The notes under the pieces are model-generated. The model did no database searches. It was not told the origin of the DNA and saw only the letters and a list, made by a program, of their open reading frames with translations. DNA of 33,546 bases, from contig PLZC01000073.1 in NCBI GenBank assembly GCA_003151985.1, forward strand, positions 18,612 to 52,157. Reading direction: 5' to 3'. The stretch's first letter is position 1. Each line of letters starts with the position of its first letter. The position numbers were made by a program, and so were the translations under genes. Shown here piece after piece: positions 8,219-18,121 of the stretch. Source of the DNA: Acidobacteriaceae bacterium (GTDB taxonomy: Bacteria > Acidobacteriota > Terriglobia > Terriglobales > Acidobacteriaceae).

Positions 8219-9772
8219 ATGAAGCAGCATCCTCTTTGTACCGATACCGAGTGCGGCCCCAGTGTTCTGGATTTTCCCATTCCCGAGGGATTGAAGCAGG
8301 AATGGGCGGCGATCGAGACGCGTCGGCGTTTCCTGGGACGCACAGGCAAGGTGCTTGGTTGGGCGGCGCTGGCGAATCTGCTCGGCGGCCGCGCCCTCAT
8401 CGGCGATGCGCATGCTGCGGATACCAAGGGAGCGCAAGGGCTTCCTTCGGGAGAATACCTCAGGCTGCCTCATTTTGCTCCCAAGGCAAAGCGCGCAATC
8501 TACCTTTTCATGTCAGGCGGTCCACCCCAGATCGACATGTTGGATTACAAACCAAATCTGGCCGCCCTCTACGACAAGGATATCCCCGACTCGGTGCGAG
8601 GAGGGCAGCAGTTGACGGGAATGACCGCAGGACAGGCCCGCTTTCCGATTGCGCCGTCGCATTGGGCATTCAAGCGGTACGGCAAGACGGGCACGTGGGT
8701 AAGCGATCTGTTGCCCTATACCGCACGCATGGTCGATGACCTGGCCATCATAAAATCGACCAACACTGAAGCCATCAATCACGAGCCGGCTATCATGCTT
8801 ATGAACACGGGGAACATGAACGCAGGCAAGCCCTGCATGGGTTCGTGGCTTGCTTATGGGTTGGGCAGCATGAATGACAACCTTCCCACTTTCATGGTGC
8901 TCCAGACCAAGGTCAATCCCAAGGAGAACAACCAGCCGGTGTCGTCGCGACTGTGGGGCAGCGGTTTTCTTTCGTCGGAATACGCCGGGGTAGGGTTGCG
9001 ATCCGGCGGCGATCCGGTGCTCTATCTAAGCGATCCGAACGGAGTCGACCGCGAGGTGCGCCGCAAAATGCTCGATGCAGTCGAGGAAATCAATCGGCAA
9101 ACACTGGAGGAGTTAGGCGACCCCGAGACGAATGCGCGCATTGCCCAGTATGAGATGGCGTACCGCATGCAAGCATCGGTGCCGGAGCTTGCCGATCTGA
9201 GCAAGGAACCGCCGTCCACATGGGACCTTTATGGGTCCGATGCCAAGGAGCCGGGCACATTCGCATATAACTGCCTGTTAGCGCGGCGAATGGCTGAGCG
9301 TGGGGTTAGGTTTACCCAGATATACAAACGTGGATGGGATGTTCATGGCGATGTTACTGGAGTGCTGCCGACGCTTTGCCAGGAAACAGATCGCGCATCC
9401 TATGCGCTGGTAACCGATCTGAAGCAGCGCGGGTTGCTGGATGACACGCTCGTGGTCTGGGCCGGAGAGTTCGGCCGCACCGTCTATAGCCAGGGCGGAC
9501 TGACCAAGGATAACTATGGCCGTGATCACCATCCGCGATGCTTCACCACTTGGATGACAGGTGGCGGCGTGCGCACGGGGATCACTTATGGCGAAACAGA
9601 TGAGTACAGCTATAACGTGGTCAAGGACCCGGTCACAGTTCGGGACTTCAACGCAACCATCCTGCACTGCCTGGGCATCGACCACAACAAGCTGGCTTAC
9701 AAGTTCCAGGGACTGGATCAGAAGCTCACCGGACCAACCCCGGCAAGTGTCGTACCGGGGTTACTTGCGTGA
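8219..9772 (+). CDS. DUF1501 Tat-exported protein (sulfatase-like fold)
   Basis: This 517-residue protein begins 13 nt after the PSD1 gene with a strong GGAGG ribosome site. A twin-arginine motif (RRRFLG, about 35-40) precedes a hydrophobic stretch, so export in folded form is expected. The body is the DUF1501 family, related to alkaline phosphatase/sulfatase enzymes: FMSGGPPQIDMLDYKP, MNTGNMNAGKPCMGSWLAYG, VVWAGEFGRTVYSQG and GRDHHPRCFT. DUF1501 genes are typically paired with PSD1 genes in planctomycetes and acidobacteria, as here. A biochemical activity has not been assigned to the family to my knowledge. The Tat signal suggests a cofactor bound before export, plausibly metal. Confidence 0.9.
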   Translation: MKQHPLCTDTECGPSVLDFPIPEGLKQEWAAIETRRRFLGRTGKVLGWAALANLLGGRALIGDAHAADTKGAQGLPSGEYLRLPHFAPKAKRAIYLFMSGGPPQIDMLDYKPNLAALYDKDIPDSVRGGQQLTGMTAGQARFPIAPSHWAFKRYGKTGTWVSDLLPYTARMVDDLAIIKSTNTEAINHEPAIMLMNTGNMNAGKPCMGSWLAYGLGSMNDNLPTFMVLQTKVNPKENNQPVSSRLWGSGFLSSEYAGVGLRSGGDPVLYLSDPNGVDREVRRKMLDAVEEINRQTLEELGDPETNARIAQYEMAYRMQASVPELADLSKEPPSTWDLYGSDAKEPGTFAYNCLLARRMAERGVRFTQIYKRGWDVHGDVTGVLPTLCQETDRASYALVTDLKQRGLLDDTLVVWAGEFGRTVYSQGGLTKDNYGRDHHPRCFTTWMTGGGVRTGITYGETDEYSYNVVKDPVTVRDFNATILHCLGIDHNKLAYKFQGLDQKLTGPTPASVVPGLLA

Positions 9773-11214
9773 AGAGAATGAAAGAGATGGCCGTGCTCGC
9801 GGATCGGCTGCTTCCGAAGAACAAGTTGACAAGGGCGATTTGGTTCGGCTCGCTGTTGATGAGCGTGGCGCTGCTGATGCTGCCATTACTCTTCAAGTTG
9901 GATGGCAGGCCGCACACGGACTGGGAGCAATTTCTGGGACGATTCCATCCGCTGATGGTGCATCTTCCCATTGGGCTTATCGTATTGGTACCGCTGCTTG
10001 AGATTGCCGGAGCCTTCCGGCCGGCGCTCCGTGAGGCCGCGGGATTTGTACTTGGCTTGGCATTCGTCTTCTGCCTCGGCGCGTTAACGCTTGGCTACCT
10101 CCTTGCATACGGCAGCGGAACCGTAGGTGTCGTCATGACGCGGCATATGTGGGGCGGGATCGCATTGTCCATCGCCGTACTGTTATGTGTGCTGGCGCGG
10201 CCTTGGTGGTCTATTGGAGCCGTCCCACGAGTGTATCCGGCGATGCTAACTGGCTTGCTGCTGCTGTTGGCTTGGACCGCGGACCAGGGTGGCTCCTTGA
10301 CGCATGGAAGAAATTACCTCACCGAATACATGCCGGTTTCGCTAGAGAATATCTTCGGGGGCAGAGCCGTTCAGGCAAATGCACCAGGCTCCGGGTCGTT
10401 TTACGTCAAGCAAATCAGCCCAATCCTCGACGCAAACTGTTTCGTCTGTCACGGCGAGGGAAAGGTCAAAGGCGGCTTGCGCATGGACTCCTATAACTTG
10501 CTGATGAAGGGCGGCAAGGATGGACTTGCCATTGTCCCGGGCAGCCCGGAGAAGAGTCTGTTGCTTCAGCGCGTGACGCTCCCATCGAGTCACAAGCAGT
10601 TCATGCCCGCGGAGGGCAAGCCGCCATTGAAGCCGGAAGAGATCGCGCGGATCAAGGCATGGGTTGAGCAGGGAGCTTCGCCCATTGCGACGACCGTTGC
10701 GGGGATCTCGACCAGCAACGAGTCGGCGGAATTGCCGCTGCAGCCGGTGGCGGACTATAGCAGCGTACTCTCCGAAATCCAGCAGATAGACAAGGGCCAG
10801 GGAGCGAAGCTCGTGCAGGTATCGAGCAAGCCCTCGGATGGATTGATTCTGAATACGGTGGATGTCGCGGCAAGCTTCGGCGATGCGCAACTTGCCCAGT
10901 TCCAGAAGTTCGCACCCTATATAGTCGAAGCGGAGTTGGGGCGTACCGCTGTGACGAATGCGAGCTTCGATGCGTTGAGCAGGTTTACTCACCTGCGCGC
11001 GCTTCACCTGGAAGGAACCGGAGTAACCGGAGACGGACTTGCGAAGCTTGCTCCTCTATCAGAATTAACTTACTTGAACCTAAGCGGGACGAAGGTAACC
11101 GCGGCAGCCGTGGCATCGATTGGATCAATGAAGAATCTTCGTCACGTCTATCTCTATAACACTCCAGCTCAACCGGCGGTAGCGATGCAGACTATCGCGA
11201 GGAATACGCAATGA
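9769..11214 (+). CDS. DUF2231 membrane protein fused to cytochrome c domain and leucine-rich repeats
   Basis: The GTG start at 9769 overlaps the preceding stop (GTGA), indicating translational coupling; an in-frame ATG 9778 is an alternative. The N-terminal half (about 20-190) is a DUF2231-like bundle of four to six membrane segments with FHPLMVHLPIGL. A planctomycete-type cytochrome domain follows (about 205-300) with CFVCH at 224-228, GG-R-DS and HKQFMPAEGKPPL. The C-terminus (about 390-475) carries three or four short leucine-rich repeats (LRALHLEGTGVTGDGLAKLAPL, ELTYLNLSGTKVT). The layout suggests a membrane-anchored electron acceptor with a protein-binding tail. It could receive electrons from the PSD1 cytochrome, but that is inference from adjacency. 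Confidence 0.87.
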   Translation: MKRMKEMAVLADRLLPKNKLTRAIWFGSLLMSVALLMLPLLFKLDGRPHTDWEQFLGRFHPLMVHLPIGLIVLVPLLEIAGAFRPALREAAGFVLGLAFVFCLGALTLGYLLAYGSGTVGVVMTRHMWGGIALSIAVLLCVLARPWWSIGAVPRVYPAMLTGLLLLLAWTADQGGSLTHGRNYLTEYMPVSLENIFGGRAVQANAPGSGSFYVKQISPILDANCFVCHGEGKVKGGLRMDSYNLLMKGGKDGLAIVPGSPEKSLLLQRVTLPSSHKQFMPAEGKPPLKPEEIARIKAWVEQGASPIATTVAGISTSNESAELPLQPVADYSSVLSEIQQIDKGQGAKLVQVSSKPSDGLILNTVDVAASFGDAQLAQFQKFAPYIVEAELGRTAVTNASFDALSRFTHLRALHLEGTGVTGDGLAKLAPLSELTYLNLSGTKVTAAAVASIGSMKNLRHVYLYNTPAQPAVAMQTIARNTQ

Positions 11215-12290
11215 ATCGAACTCCCGGTCAAGATAGAACAAGCGGATTGGACAGGCGGCGATTTATCGCTGTGACTGGAGCCACTGCGTTGGCCGCTCTG
11301 GCGGGCACGCGCGCCAACGCGCAGGCGGGTAACGCAGCTAATAACTCAAGAGGAGGAATGATGCAGACAGGAAATGGCGAGTGGACTTACCAGGTAGTTC
11401 CGGGATGGGGGCAGTTGCCCGCGGCAAAGTCTTTCGGCGGGACGCACGGAGGAATTGCAACCGACAAGGCCGGGCACGTCTACGTCAGCACACAGAGCGA
11501 GACAGGGGTCTTAGTCTATAGCCCGGATGGTGTGCTGCTGAAGACGATTGCCGGTGAGTATCCCGAAGTTCATTCGATGGTCTATGCCGAGGAGAATGGC
11601 AACGAGTACTTCTACGCCACCGTGCAGAAGGGAACGCCGAAAGAGAACTGGCTGTTCATCAAGATGAAGACGGACGGTACGGTTGTGCAGAAGATTACCG
11701 CTCCTGCGGAAGCTGGCTTCAAGGCGCCAAACGAGTGGCGGTTAACGGCGGCGGTCTCCGGGCCAGATGGCTCCATCTTCATCGCCAATGGTTATGGTGA
11801 CTCGCGACTCTTCAAGTTCGACAAGAAAGGGAATTATCAGGCAAGTTATTCCGGTAAAGGGACCGCGGATGGCTTGATGGATTGCAGCCACGGGTTAGCC
11901 GTCGACCGCCGCTATGACCAGCCGCTGCTGCTTGTCTGCGACCGCGAGAACCGTCGCCTCTGCCATTTTGATTTCGATGGAAAATTCGTGCGTACGGTAA
12001 CCCAGCATTTGCGCCGGCCATGCCAGATCAGTTTTCACGGTGACTATGCGGTAATTTCCGAACTCGAAGGTCGCGTCACCATCATCGACAAAGACAACAC
12101 CCCGGTCGCTTTCCTCGGCGATAATCCACAAAAGAAACAGTGGGCAAATTACCACCTTCAGCCAGGCGAAATCGCCGCCACCACCTTCAGTGCGGCGCAT
12201 GGATGTCACATCGACTCGAACGCCAACATCTATGTTTCCGATTGGAATCAAACCGGCAGGGTAACCAAGCTCGCGAGGGTAAGCTCATAG
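11211..12290 (+). CDS. Tat-exported NHL/six-bladed beta-propeller protein
   Basis: This 359-residue protein has an ATGA overlap with the upstream gene. A Tat signal is clear (DRRRFIAVTGATALAALAG, about 14-34). The mature part shows repeated propeller strands of NHL/SMP-30-like type: GGIATDKAGHVYVSTQSETGVLVYSPDG, GSIFIANGYGDSRLFKFDKKG, HGLAVDRRY---LLLVCDRENRRLCHFDFDGKF, and IDSNANIYVSDWNQTGRV. Such propellers bind sugars, lactones or protein partners; lactonase activity (SMP-30-like) would fit an aldose-to-aldonate step. I cannot identify a metal triad with confidence, so this remains a guess. It is the fourth gene of the operon, separated by 36 nt from the dehydrogenase that follows. Confidence 0.85.
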   Translation: MNRTPGQDRTSGLDRRRFIAVTGATALAALAGTRANAQAGNAANNSRGGMMQTGNGEWTYQVVPGWGQLPAAKSFGGTHGGIATDKAGHVYVSTQSETGVLVYSPDGVLLKTIAGEYPEVHSMVYAEENGNEYFYATVQKGTPKENWLFIKMKTDGTVVQKITAPAEAGFKAPNEWRLTAAVSGPDGSIFIANGYGDSRLFKFDKKGNYQASYSGKGTADGLMDCSHGLAVDRRYDQPLLLVCDRENRRLCHFDFDGKFVRTVTQHLRRPCQISFHGDYAVISELEGRVTIIDKDNTPVAFLGDNPQKKQWANYHLQPGEIAATTFSAAHGCHIDSNANIYVSDWNQTGRVTKLARVSS

Positions 12291-12326
12291 CGGTGTATCC
12301 TTAATACCAATTGAAAGGAAACCTAC

Positions 12327-13919
12327 TTGCCGCTTCAAGGCCTCTCGCTCATCGGCTCGCAGAATGGCTCATCGCAAGGGGCTGTCTTTTACGGATTCGA
12401 TCCCGCCACTGGAGAGACTCTTCAGCCCGGATACTCGACTGCGAGCAGCGAGGATGTGGAACAGGCGGCACAAATGGCGGCTCGAGCTTTTCCCGTTTAT
12501 GGCAACCTCGCAGGAGTAGCTAAGGCCAAATTTCTCCTCACGATTGCATCGGTCTTAGAGACCATAGCTCCCGAGATTGTTGACCGCGGCCGCCGCGAGA
12601 CAGGCCTGCCGGAAGCGCGTCTTCGCGGTGAACTGGCCCGCACCACAAATCAACTTCGCCTCTTTGCCGGCGTTCTGGAAGAAGGCTCATGGGTGGATGC
12701 GCGTATCGATCCCGCCCAGCCGGAACGGAAGCCCTTCCCACGCGCCGACATTCGGTCGATGCTCAGACCGCTCGGCCCGATCGCTGTCTTTGGCGCCAGT
12801 AATTTTCCATTGGCATTTTCCGTCGCCGGTGGAGACACGGTCTCCGCGCTAGCCGCGGGAAACCCCGTAATTGTCAAGGCCCATCCTGCTCATCCTGGAA
12901 CCAGCGAACTCGTTGGCCAGGCCATTCGCGAATGCGTTCTCGCCTGTGCATTACCCGAAGGAGTTTTTTCGCTCCTCTTTGACGCGCAGATTGAGGTGGG
13001 TGCGCAACTGGTTGCGCATCCACTGGTAAAGGCAGTTGGGTTTACAGGCTCGCAGGCGGCGGGCAAAGCGCTCATGAAGCTGGCGGCATCTCGGCCTGTC
13101 CCGATTCCATGTTATGCGGAGATGGGCAGCGTGAACCCGTTGTTTGTACTCCCTGGTGCGATGCGTTCCCGCACCTCCGCAATCGCCAGCGGCCTTCTAG
13201 GTTCTTTCACGATGGGGTCCGGACAGTTCTGCACCAAGCCCGGATTGGTGTTCGTTCCTCAATCGCCGGAGAGCGAGATATTTTCCGCGGCGCTCAAACA
13301 AGGGGTTCTGCAGATGCAGCCGCAAATCATGCTCACCAAAGGGATCGCAGCGAAATATGCTTCAGCACTACAGATGCGATCCGCAGAAAATGACCCCACT
13401 CTATCGGCGCAGTCGTTGCGGGCCGAAGGTCCGGGATGTGCCGAGCCGGTCTCACTGTTTCAGTCGAGCGTAGCCTCTCTCTTGCGTGAACCAAACCTTG
13501 CCGAAGAGGTATTTGGCCCCACAACATTGTTGCTGACTTATACCTCGCGCGAGGAGTTACTCGCTGCCGCAAACGCGCTGGATGGGCATCTGACCGCCAC
13601 CATCCATGGCACCGAAGAAGATCTGGCCGAGCATCGCGACTTGATCGCGGTGCTGGAAGAAAAAGTGGGCCGCCTGCTCTTCAACGGCTTCCCAACCGGC
13701 GTTGAGGTGTGCCATGCGATGGTGCATGGAGGGCCCTATCCAGCCACCTCGGATGGACGATCAACTTCCGTGGGAACCCAGGCCATCTTGCGCTTTGCCC
13801 GCCCTTTTTGCTATCAGGATTTTCCCGAAGCCGTGTTACCTGCAGAGTTACAGAACAACAATCCGCTGGGAATTATGCGCATGGCAAATGGAACCTTGAC
13901 CCGTGATGAGATCGAGTAG
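12327..13919 (+). CDS. 2,5-dioxovalerate (alpha-ketoglutarate semialdehyde) dehydrogenase
   Basis: This cytoplasmic aldehyde dehydrogenase superfamily enzyme has 530 residues, the length typical of the KGSADH-III type. It oxidises 2-oxoglutarate semialdehyde to 2-oxoglutarate with NAD(P)+. Visible motifs are GPIAVFGASNFPLAFSVAGGDT, KAHPAHPGTS, GFTGSQAAGKAL, the base-providing Glu in AEMGSVNP (about 264), and the nucleophilic Cys in GSGQFCTKPG (about 301). The start is TTG 12327, supported by AAAGGA 7 nt upstream. Being 36 nt behind the propeller gene on the same strand with no visible terminator, it is probably the fifth gene of the PSD1 operon. It converges on the FAH-family dehydratase, leaving 18 nt between stops. 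This is the last step of Weimberg-type pentose oxidation and of some hexarate pathways. Confidence 0.9.
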   Translation: MPLQGLSLIGSQNGSSQGAVFYGFDPATGETLQPGYSTASSEDVEQAAQMAARAFPVYGNLAGVAKAKFLLTIASVLETIAPEIVDRGRRETGLPEARLRGELARTTNQLRLFAGVLEEGSWVDARIDPAQPERKPFPRADIRSMLRPLGPIAVFGASNFPLAFSVAGGDTVSALAAGNPVIVKAHPAHPGTSELVGQAIRECVLACALPEGVFSLLFDAQIEVGAQLVAHPLVKAVGFTGSQAAGKALMKLAASRPVPIPCYAEMGSVNPLFVLPGAMRSRTSAIASGLLGSFTMGSGQFCTKPGLVFVPQSPESEIFSAALKQGVLQMQPQIMLTKGIAAKYASALQMRSAENDPTLSAQSLRAEGPGCAEPVSLFQSSVASLLREPNLAEEVFGPTTLLLTYTSREELLAAANALDGHLTATIHGTEEDLAEHRDLIAVLEEKVGRLLFNGFPTGVEVCHAMVHGGPYPATSDGRSTSVGTQAILRFARPFCYQDFPEAVLPAELQNNNPLGIMRMANGTLTRDEIE

Positions 13920-13937
13920 TTGACTGCATCGTGTTCT

Positions 13938-14774
13938 TCAATCTCTTGGTGCGACTTTGTTAATCAGCGTCCCGATCTGCCCAATCGTGATTCGGATCTC
14001 ATCTCCGCTCGCAAGGGTAAAGGAGTCCGGCGGCACAATGCCGGTCCCAGTCATGAGAAAACATCCAAAAGGAAAACTGATTTCGCGATAGAGGTATTCG
14101 ACAAGCTGCGCGGGTTCCCGCTTCAACTCGGCAAGAGTCGTTGCCCCGCTAAACTCCGTATTCCCATCGCGAAGAATTTCCAACCCTATCGAGGTCGAAG
14201 CTGGCAAGGCATGGGGGCTGACCAGAACACAAGGTCCCAATGCGCAACTGCCGTCATAAACCTTAGCTTGTGGAAGATAAAGCGGGTTCTCTCCCTCAAT
14301 GTCGCGCGAACTCATGTCGTTCCCCGCCGTGTAACCAATGATTTTGCCAAATTGATTAGCCAGCAGCGTGAGCTCCGGTTCCGGCACATTCCAGTCGGAG
14401 TCCTTGCGAATTCGGACATGACTGCATGTACCGACCACGCGGCTTGCCGTGGATTTGAAGAACAGCTCCGGACGCTCGGCCGCATAGACCCGGTCATAGA
14501 AACTGCCGCCGCCCGCGACCTTTGACTCCTCCATCCGTGCGCTGCGACTGCGGTAGTAGGTCACACCGGCGGCCCACACTTCCTGGTTTCCCACAGGCGC
14601 TTCAATCTTCGCCGATGAAAAGTCCTTCGCAGGTCTGCTCTTCTCCGCGATGCTCAAAAGGTATCCATGCAAATCTCCATGGGTGACAAGCCCGTCCCAA
14701 TTCATTTCGGGCACGCGGTAACAGCTTTCATCTAACTCAACATAAGGGCCCTGGTTAGTCCGGTAGAGTCTCAC
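13938..14774 (-). CDS. FAH-superfamily 2-keto-3-deoxy sugar acid dehydratase
   Basis: This 278-residue protein belongs to the fumarylacetoacetate hydrolase fold. Metal-site and fold signatures are [34 protein letters not shown] and [35 protein letters not shown], plus [16 protein letters not shown]. The family includes hydrolases, isomerases and the 2-keto-3-deoxy-arabinonate/xylonate dehydratases that make 2-oxoglutarate semialdehyde. The neighbours decide the call: it overlaps the sugar acid dehydratase (GTGA, GTG start 14774) and faces a dioxovalerate dehydrogenase. So the inferred reaction is 2-keto-3-deoxy-pentonate to 2,5-dioxopentanoate plus water. It could alternatively cleave or hydrate a related sugar acid; sequence alone does not fix stereochemistry. 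Confidence 0.85.
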   Translation of the reverse strand: MRLYRTNQGPYVELDESCYRVPEMNWDGLVTHGDLHGYLLSIAEKSRPAKDFSSAKIEAPVGNQEVWAAGVTYYRSRSARMEESKVAGGGSFYDRVYAAERPELFFKSTASRVVGTCSHVRIRKDSDWNVPEPELTLLANQFGKIIGYTAGNDMSSRDIEGENPLYLPQAKVYDGSCALGPCVLVSPHALPASTSIGLEILRDGNTEFSGATTLAELKREPAQLVEYLYREISFPFGCFLMTGTGIVPPDSFTLASGDEIRITIGQIGTLINKVAPRD

Positions 14775-16798
14775 TTATCCTTCTCCAGAATTGAAATGAT
14801 CTTGTCTGTGTCGTAGACGCAGCCTCCCCAGACACCCCCGCTGGCATGGACCAGTGCAGCCCATAGGCGCGTGTCGTCGGGGAGAGACGGATGCGGACTC
14901 AGGTCTGGCCGTGGCTTTCGCTCAGCGAGGCAGCGGAGACCTTCCTCCGCGCCGAAGTATCCCTCCGTGTCGCCCACCAGATTCACTGTACCGGTAAGAG
15001 TCTGCCGGTCAACCACAATCTCGATCTGGTCGCCCTCTAGCACCTTGCCTATCGCGCCACCGGCGAGCGCCTCCGGCGAAATGTGGCCAATGCAAGCCCC
15101 GGTAGAAACTCCGCTGAAGCGCGCGTCGGTAAGCACGGCCACGTGTTTGCAGTGAGGCAACTGCTTCAGCGCCGACGTGATTTGATAGATCTCCTGCATG
15201 CCCGCGCCCGCAGGCCCGCCGCATATCAGCACAACTACATCACCCAGCGCCACGTTGCCGCTCTTGATGGCTTGGATCGCGGCCTCTTCTGTGACAAATA
15301 CTTTTGCCGGCCCGACATGTCGATACACACCGTATTCATCCACTAGAGAAGGGTCAATGGCCGTGCTCTTGATTACCGAAGCCTCGGGTGCAAGATTGCC
15401 AACCGGAAAGCAAATGGTCGAGGTCAAGCCTTTTGTCCGCGCGCCGTCCGGCGTCATAATCACTTCGTCAGGATCAATGCCGTCCATCTCCCGGAGTGTT
15501 TCGCGCAATTGATGGCGACGCGAACTATCGCGCCACCAATTCAAGCATTCGTCGAGAGTGGTGCCCGAGACGGTTAGTACGGATGTATCCAGAAGTCCGT
15601 GATCTTTCAGTCGTAGCATTACTTCCGGCACACCACCGGCTAGAAAAACTTGGACGGTGGCGAAGTTGCGCGGACCATTCGGCAGTGCATCAACAAGCCG
15701 TGGCGTCTGGCGATTCACGTCGGCCCAGTCGGAAGCGGTCGGCCGCGCAAGCTTCGCGGCAAAAGCAATCGCCGGGATATGCAACAGCAGATTAGTCGAG
15801 CCGCCAAACGCCGCGTGAACCACCATGGCGTTCTTGAGCGATGCAGGCGTCAGCACATCCACCGCACCCATTTGTAACTCATGCAAGCGCAGAACAGCTC
15901 GCGCCGAGCGTCGCGCGGAGTCCAGCCAAATCGGCTGGCCTGAAGGCGCCAAAGCGGAATGCGGAAGAGACAACCCCAGTGCCTCGCCCACCACCTGGGA
16001 AGTTGCCGCGGTGCCCAGAAACTGGCAGCCGCCCCCCGGAGTTGCGCAAGTGCGGCAACCGACTTCAGCGGCATACTCCAGTGTGATCTGCTCCTGCGCA
16101 AAGCGCGCTCCAATTGTCTGCACCTTGGCCGCATCCTCACCCGATTCAGGCAAAAGCGTGACCCCGCCTGGCACCAGCACAACCGGCATCTGTCCACATG
16201 ACGCCAGCGCCATCATCATGGCCGGGAGTCCTTTGTCGCAGGTGGCGATGCCGATAACTCCCTTTCGAGTGGGCATGGATCGGATAAGCCTGCGTAGCAC
16301 AATCGCGGCATCGTTACGAAAAGGAAGCGAGTCCATCATGCCGATGGTACCCTGGGTGCGTCCGTCGCAAGGGTCGGTGCATGCGCCCGCATAGGGTACT
16401 GCACGCATGGCCTTCAACTCGCGCGCCGCCTCCCCCACCAGCAGGCCCACTTCCCAGTGTCCGGTGTGAAATCCCAGCGCGATCGGCTCGCCATTCTCCG
16501 CTCGCATGCCGCCGTGCGTCGAGAGAATAAGAAACTCCGGATCGAGCAGGCGCGACGGGTCCCAACCCATGCCAGCGCTCTGACTTAGACCGAAAAGATT
16601 GCCCGAAGGTTCAGTCAGCAGCATCTCGGCGGATAACGGCAGAGACCCGGCAGGTCCGGGTGCGTGAGTGGCGACACGGAGCAAACTTTCGCCGGCAGAC
16701 TCAAGGACTGACGCAAGTGAAATCTTGTCGATCGAGAGCCTCGCTTTCAAGATCAAACTAAGTATAGAAGGTCCGCTCAATAAGGCGATCCAAATCAT
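14771..16798 (-). CDS. YjhG/YagF-type D-xylonate dehydratase (IlvD/Edd family)
   Basis: The enzyme dehydrates a pentonate (D-xylonate in E. coli YjhG and YagF) to the 2-keto-3-deoxy acid using an iron-sulfur cluster and Mg2+. The whole length aligns by eye with Yjh[119 protein letters not shown] and [12 protein letters not shown]. Cluster cysteines in DPCDG, TCDKG and GGGCQ are present. The start is unresolved. ATG 16798 is used here, but homology with YjhG suggests translation begins near 16720-16750, where only TTG 16750 or ATT 16723 is available. The ORF-track start 16879 overlaps the divergent transporter and is unlikely. Confidence 0.9.
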   Translation of the reverse strand: MIWIALLSGPSILSLILKARLSIDKISLASVLESAGESLLRVATHAPGPAGSLPLSAEMLLTEPSGNLFGLSQSAGMGWDPSRLLDPEFLILSTHGGMRAENGEPIALGFHTGHWEVGLLVGEAARELKAMRAVPYAGACTDPCDGRTQGTIGMMDSLPFRNDAAIVLRRLIRSMPTRKGVIGIATCDKGLPAMMMALASCGQMPVVLVPGGVTLLPESGEDAAKVQTIGARFAQEQITLEYAAEVGCRTCATPGGGCQFLGTAATSQVVGEALGLSLPHSALAPSGQPIWLDSARRSARAVLRLHELQMGAVDVLTPASLKNAMVVHAAFGGSTNLLLHIPAIAFAAKLARPTASDWADVNRQTPRLVDALPNGPRNFATVQVFLAGGVPEVMLRLKDHGLLDTSVLTVSGTTLDECLNWWRDSSRRHQLRETLREMDGIDPDEVIMTPDGARTKGLTSTICFPVGNLAPEASVIKSTAIDPSLVDEYGVYRHVGPAKVFVTEEAAIQAIKSGNVALGDVVVLICGGPAGAGMQEIYQITSALKQLPHCKHVAVLTDARFSGVSTGACIGHISPEALAGGAIGKVLEGDQIEIVVDRQTLTGTVNLVGDTEGYFGAEEGLRCLAERKPRPDLSPHPSLPDDTRLWAALVHASGGVWGGCVYDTDKIISILEKDK

Positions 16799-16828
16799 CT
16801 TGGGCGCAAGAGGTGCTATAAATCTTGT

Positions 16829-18121
16829 GTGCAGAATCTGCAGACTGGAAATGCTGGGCCACTTCACAAGCAACTTCAAAGGCGATGGCTCTATCTGCTG
16901 CCCGCGGTCTTCGTAACCTATAGCCTCGCCTATCTTGACCGGGCAAACTATGGGTTCGGCGCCGCTGCCGGGCTGGCCAAGACACTCGACATCAGCGACT
17001 CCCGGGCCGCATTTCTCGGTTCACTTTTCTTTCTAGGCTATTTCCTGTTTCAAGTTCCAGGGGCTGCGTATGCGCGGCGCAAAAGCGCGGGCCGGCTGGT
17101 CTTCATTGCGCTTTTGAGTTGGGGCACGTTAGCGGCATTGACGGGAATCATTCGCCAGTTCTGGCTGCTCGCACTCGATCGGTTGTTATTGGGCGTAGCG
17201 GAAAGCCTGATCTTGCCCGCCATGCTGATCCTGCTGACCAACTGGTTCACGCGAGCGGAGCGTTCCCGCGCAAACACAATCCTGATTCTCGGCAATCCGG
17301 TCACCATGCTGTGGATGTCCGCTGCCACCGGCTACTTGATCAAGGCCGTGGGCTGGCAGATGACATTTGTCATCGAAGGAATTCCTTCCATCCTGTGGGC
17401 GTTCGTCTGGATTATCTTGGTGCGCGACCGCCCGCACAATGTGCCTTGGCTCAAGCCGGAGTGCTGCGACCAACTCAACCTTCAACTTGAGCAGGAACAA
17501 GAAACACTTCCAAGAATGCCAAGCTTGGCTATCGCATTCAGGACACCCGGCGTTTTGTTGCTATGTCTCCAATATTTCTGTTGGAGCGTAGGCGTCTACG
17601 GCTTCGTGATTTGGCTGCCTACCATGATCAAAGCTGGCATGAGTCGGGGCATCGAAACCGTCGGATTATTGAGCGCTGCGCCTTACCTGCTTGCCATCGC
17701 CCTTATGCTACCCGTGGCGTACCTTTCCGATCGCACACTTAGCCGCAAGCACTTTGTCTGGCCGTTCCTCGTCCTCTCTGGAATTTTCCTTTTCGGCTCA
17801 TACATCACAGCAAGCCACAGCTTCTGGCTGGCCTATGGATTCTTGATCCTCGCTGGTGGCACGATGTATGCGCCGTACGGCCCTTTCTTCGCCATCATCC
17901 CGGAGATGTTACCCAGGAATGTCGCCGGCGAAGTTATGGCGCTCATCAATGGCATTGGCGCCCTTGGTGCTTTCGTTGGCTCGTGGCTCGTTGGGTTGTT
18001 GCAGGCCGTTACCGGGAACTCCCAGGCCGGGTTTCTCTTCATGTCGGTGTCGCTGATCCTGGCAGGGGGGATTATCTTCCGACTTCGCCCGGTGAGCGAA
18101 CATGTTAAACCCGCACAATAG
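16829..18121 (+). CDS. MFS sugar-acid transporter (anion:cation symporter family)
   Basis: This 430-residue inner membrane protein has about twelve hydrophobic segments and a central loop near residues 195-225. The N-terminal signature [27 protein letters not shown] and later [12 protein letters not shown] are typical of the ACS family, which includes ExuT, GudP, RhmT and phthalate/galactonate transporters. It transports organic anions with protons. Divergence from the xylonate dehydratase indicates a sugar acid, probably a pentonate, as substrate. GTG 16829 is the best start (AAGAGG 13 nt upstream, rather far). Its 3' end overlaps the convergent patatin gene by 17 nt. Confidence 0.88.
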   Translation: MQNLQTGNAGPLHKQLQRRWLYLLPAVFVTYSLAYLDRANYGFGAAAGLAKTLDISDSRAAFLGSLFFLGYFLFQVPGAAYARRKSAGRLVFIALLSWGTLAALTGIIRQFWLLALDRLLLGVAESLILPAMLILLTNWFTRAERSRANTILILGNPVTMLWMSAATGYLIKAVGWQMTFVIEGIPSILWAFVWIILVRDRPHNVPWLKPECCDQLNLQLEQEQETLPRMPSLAIAFRTPGVLLLCLQYFCWSVGVYGFVIWLPTMIKAGMSRGIETVGLLSAAPYLLAIALMLPVAYLSDRTLSRKHFVWPFLVLSGIFLFGSYITASHSFWLAYGFLILAGGTMYAPYGPFFAIIPEMLPRNVAGEVMALINGIGALGAFVGSWLVGLLQAVTGNSQAGFLFMSVSLILAGGIIFRLRPVSEHVKPAQ

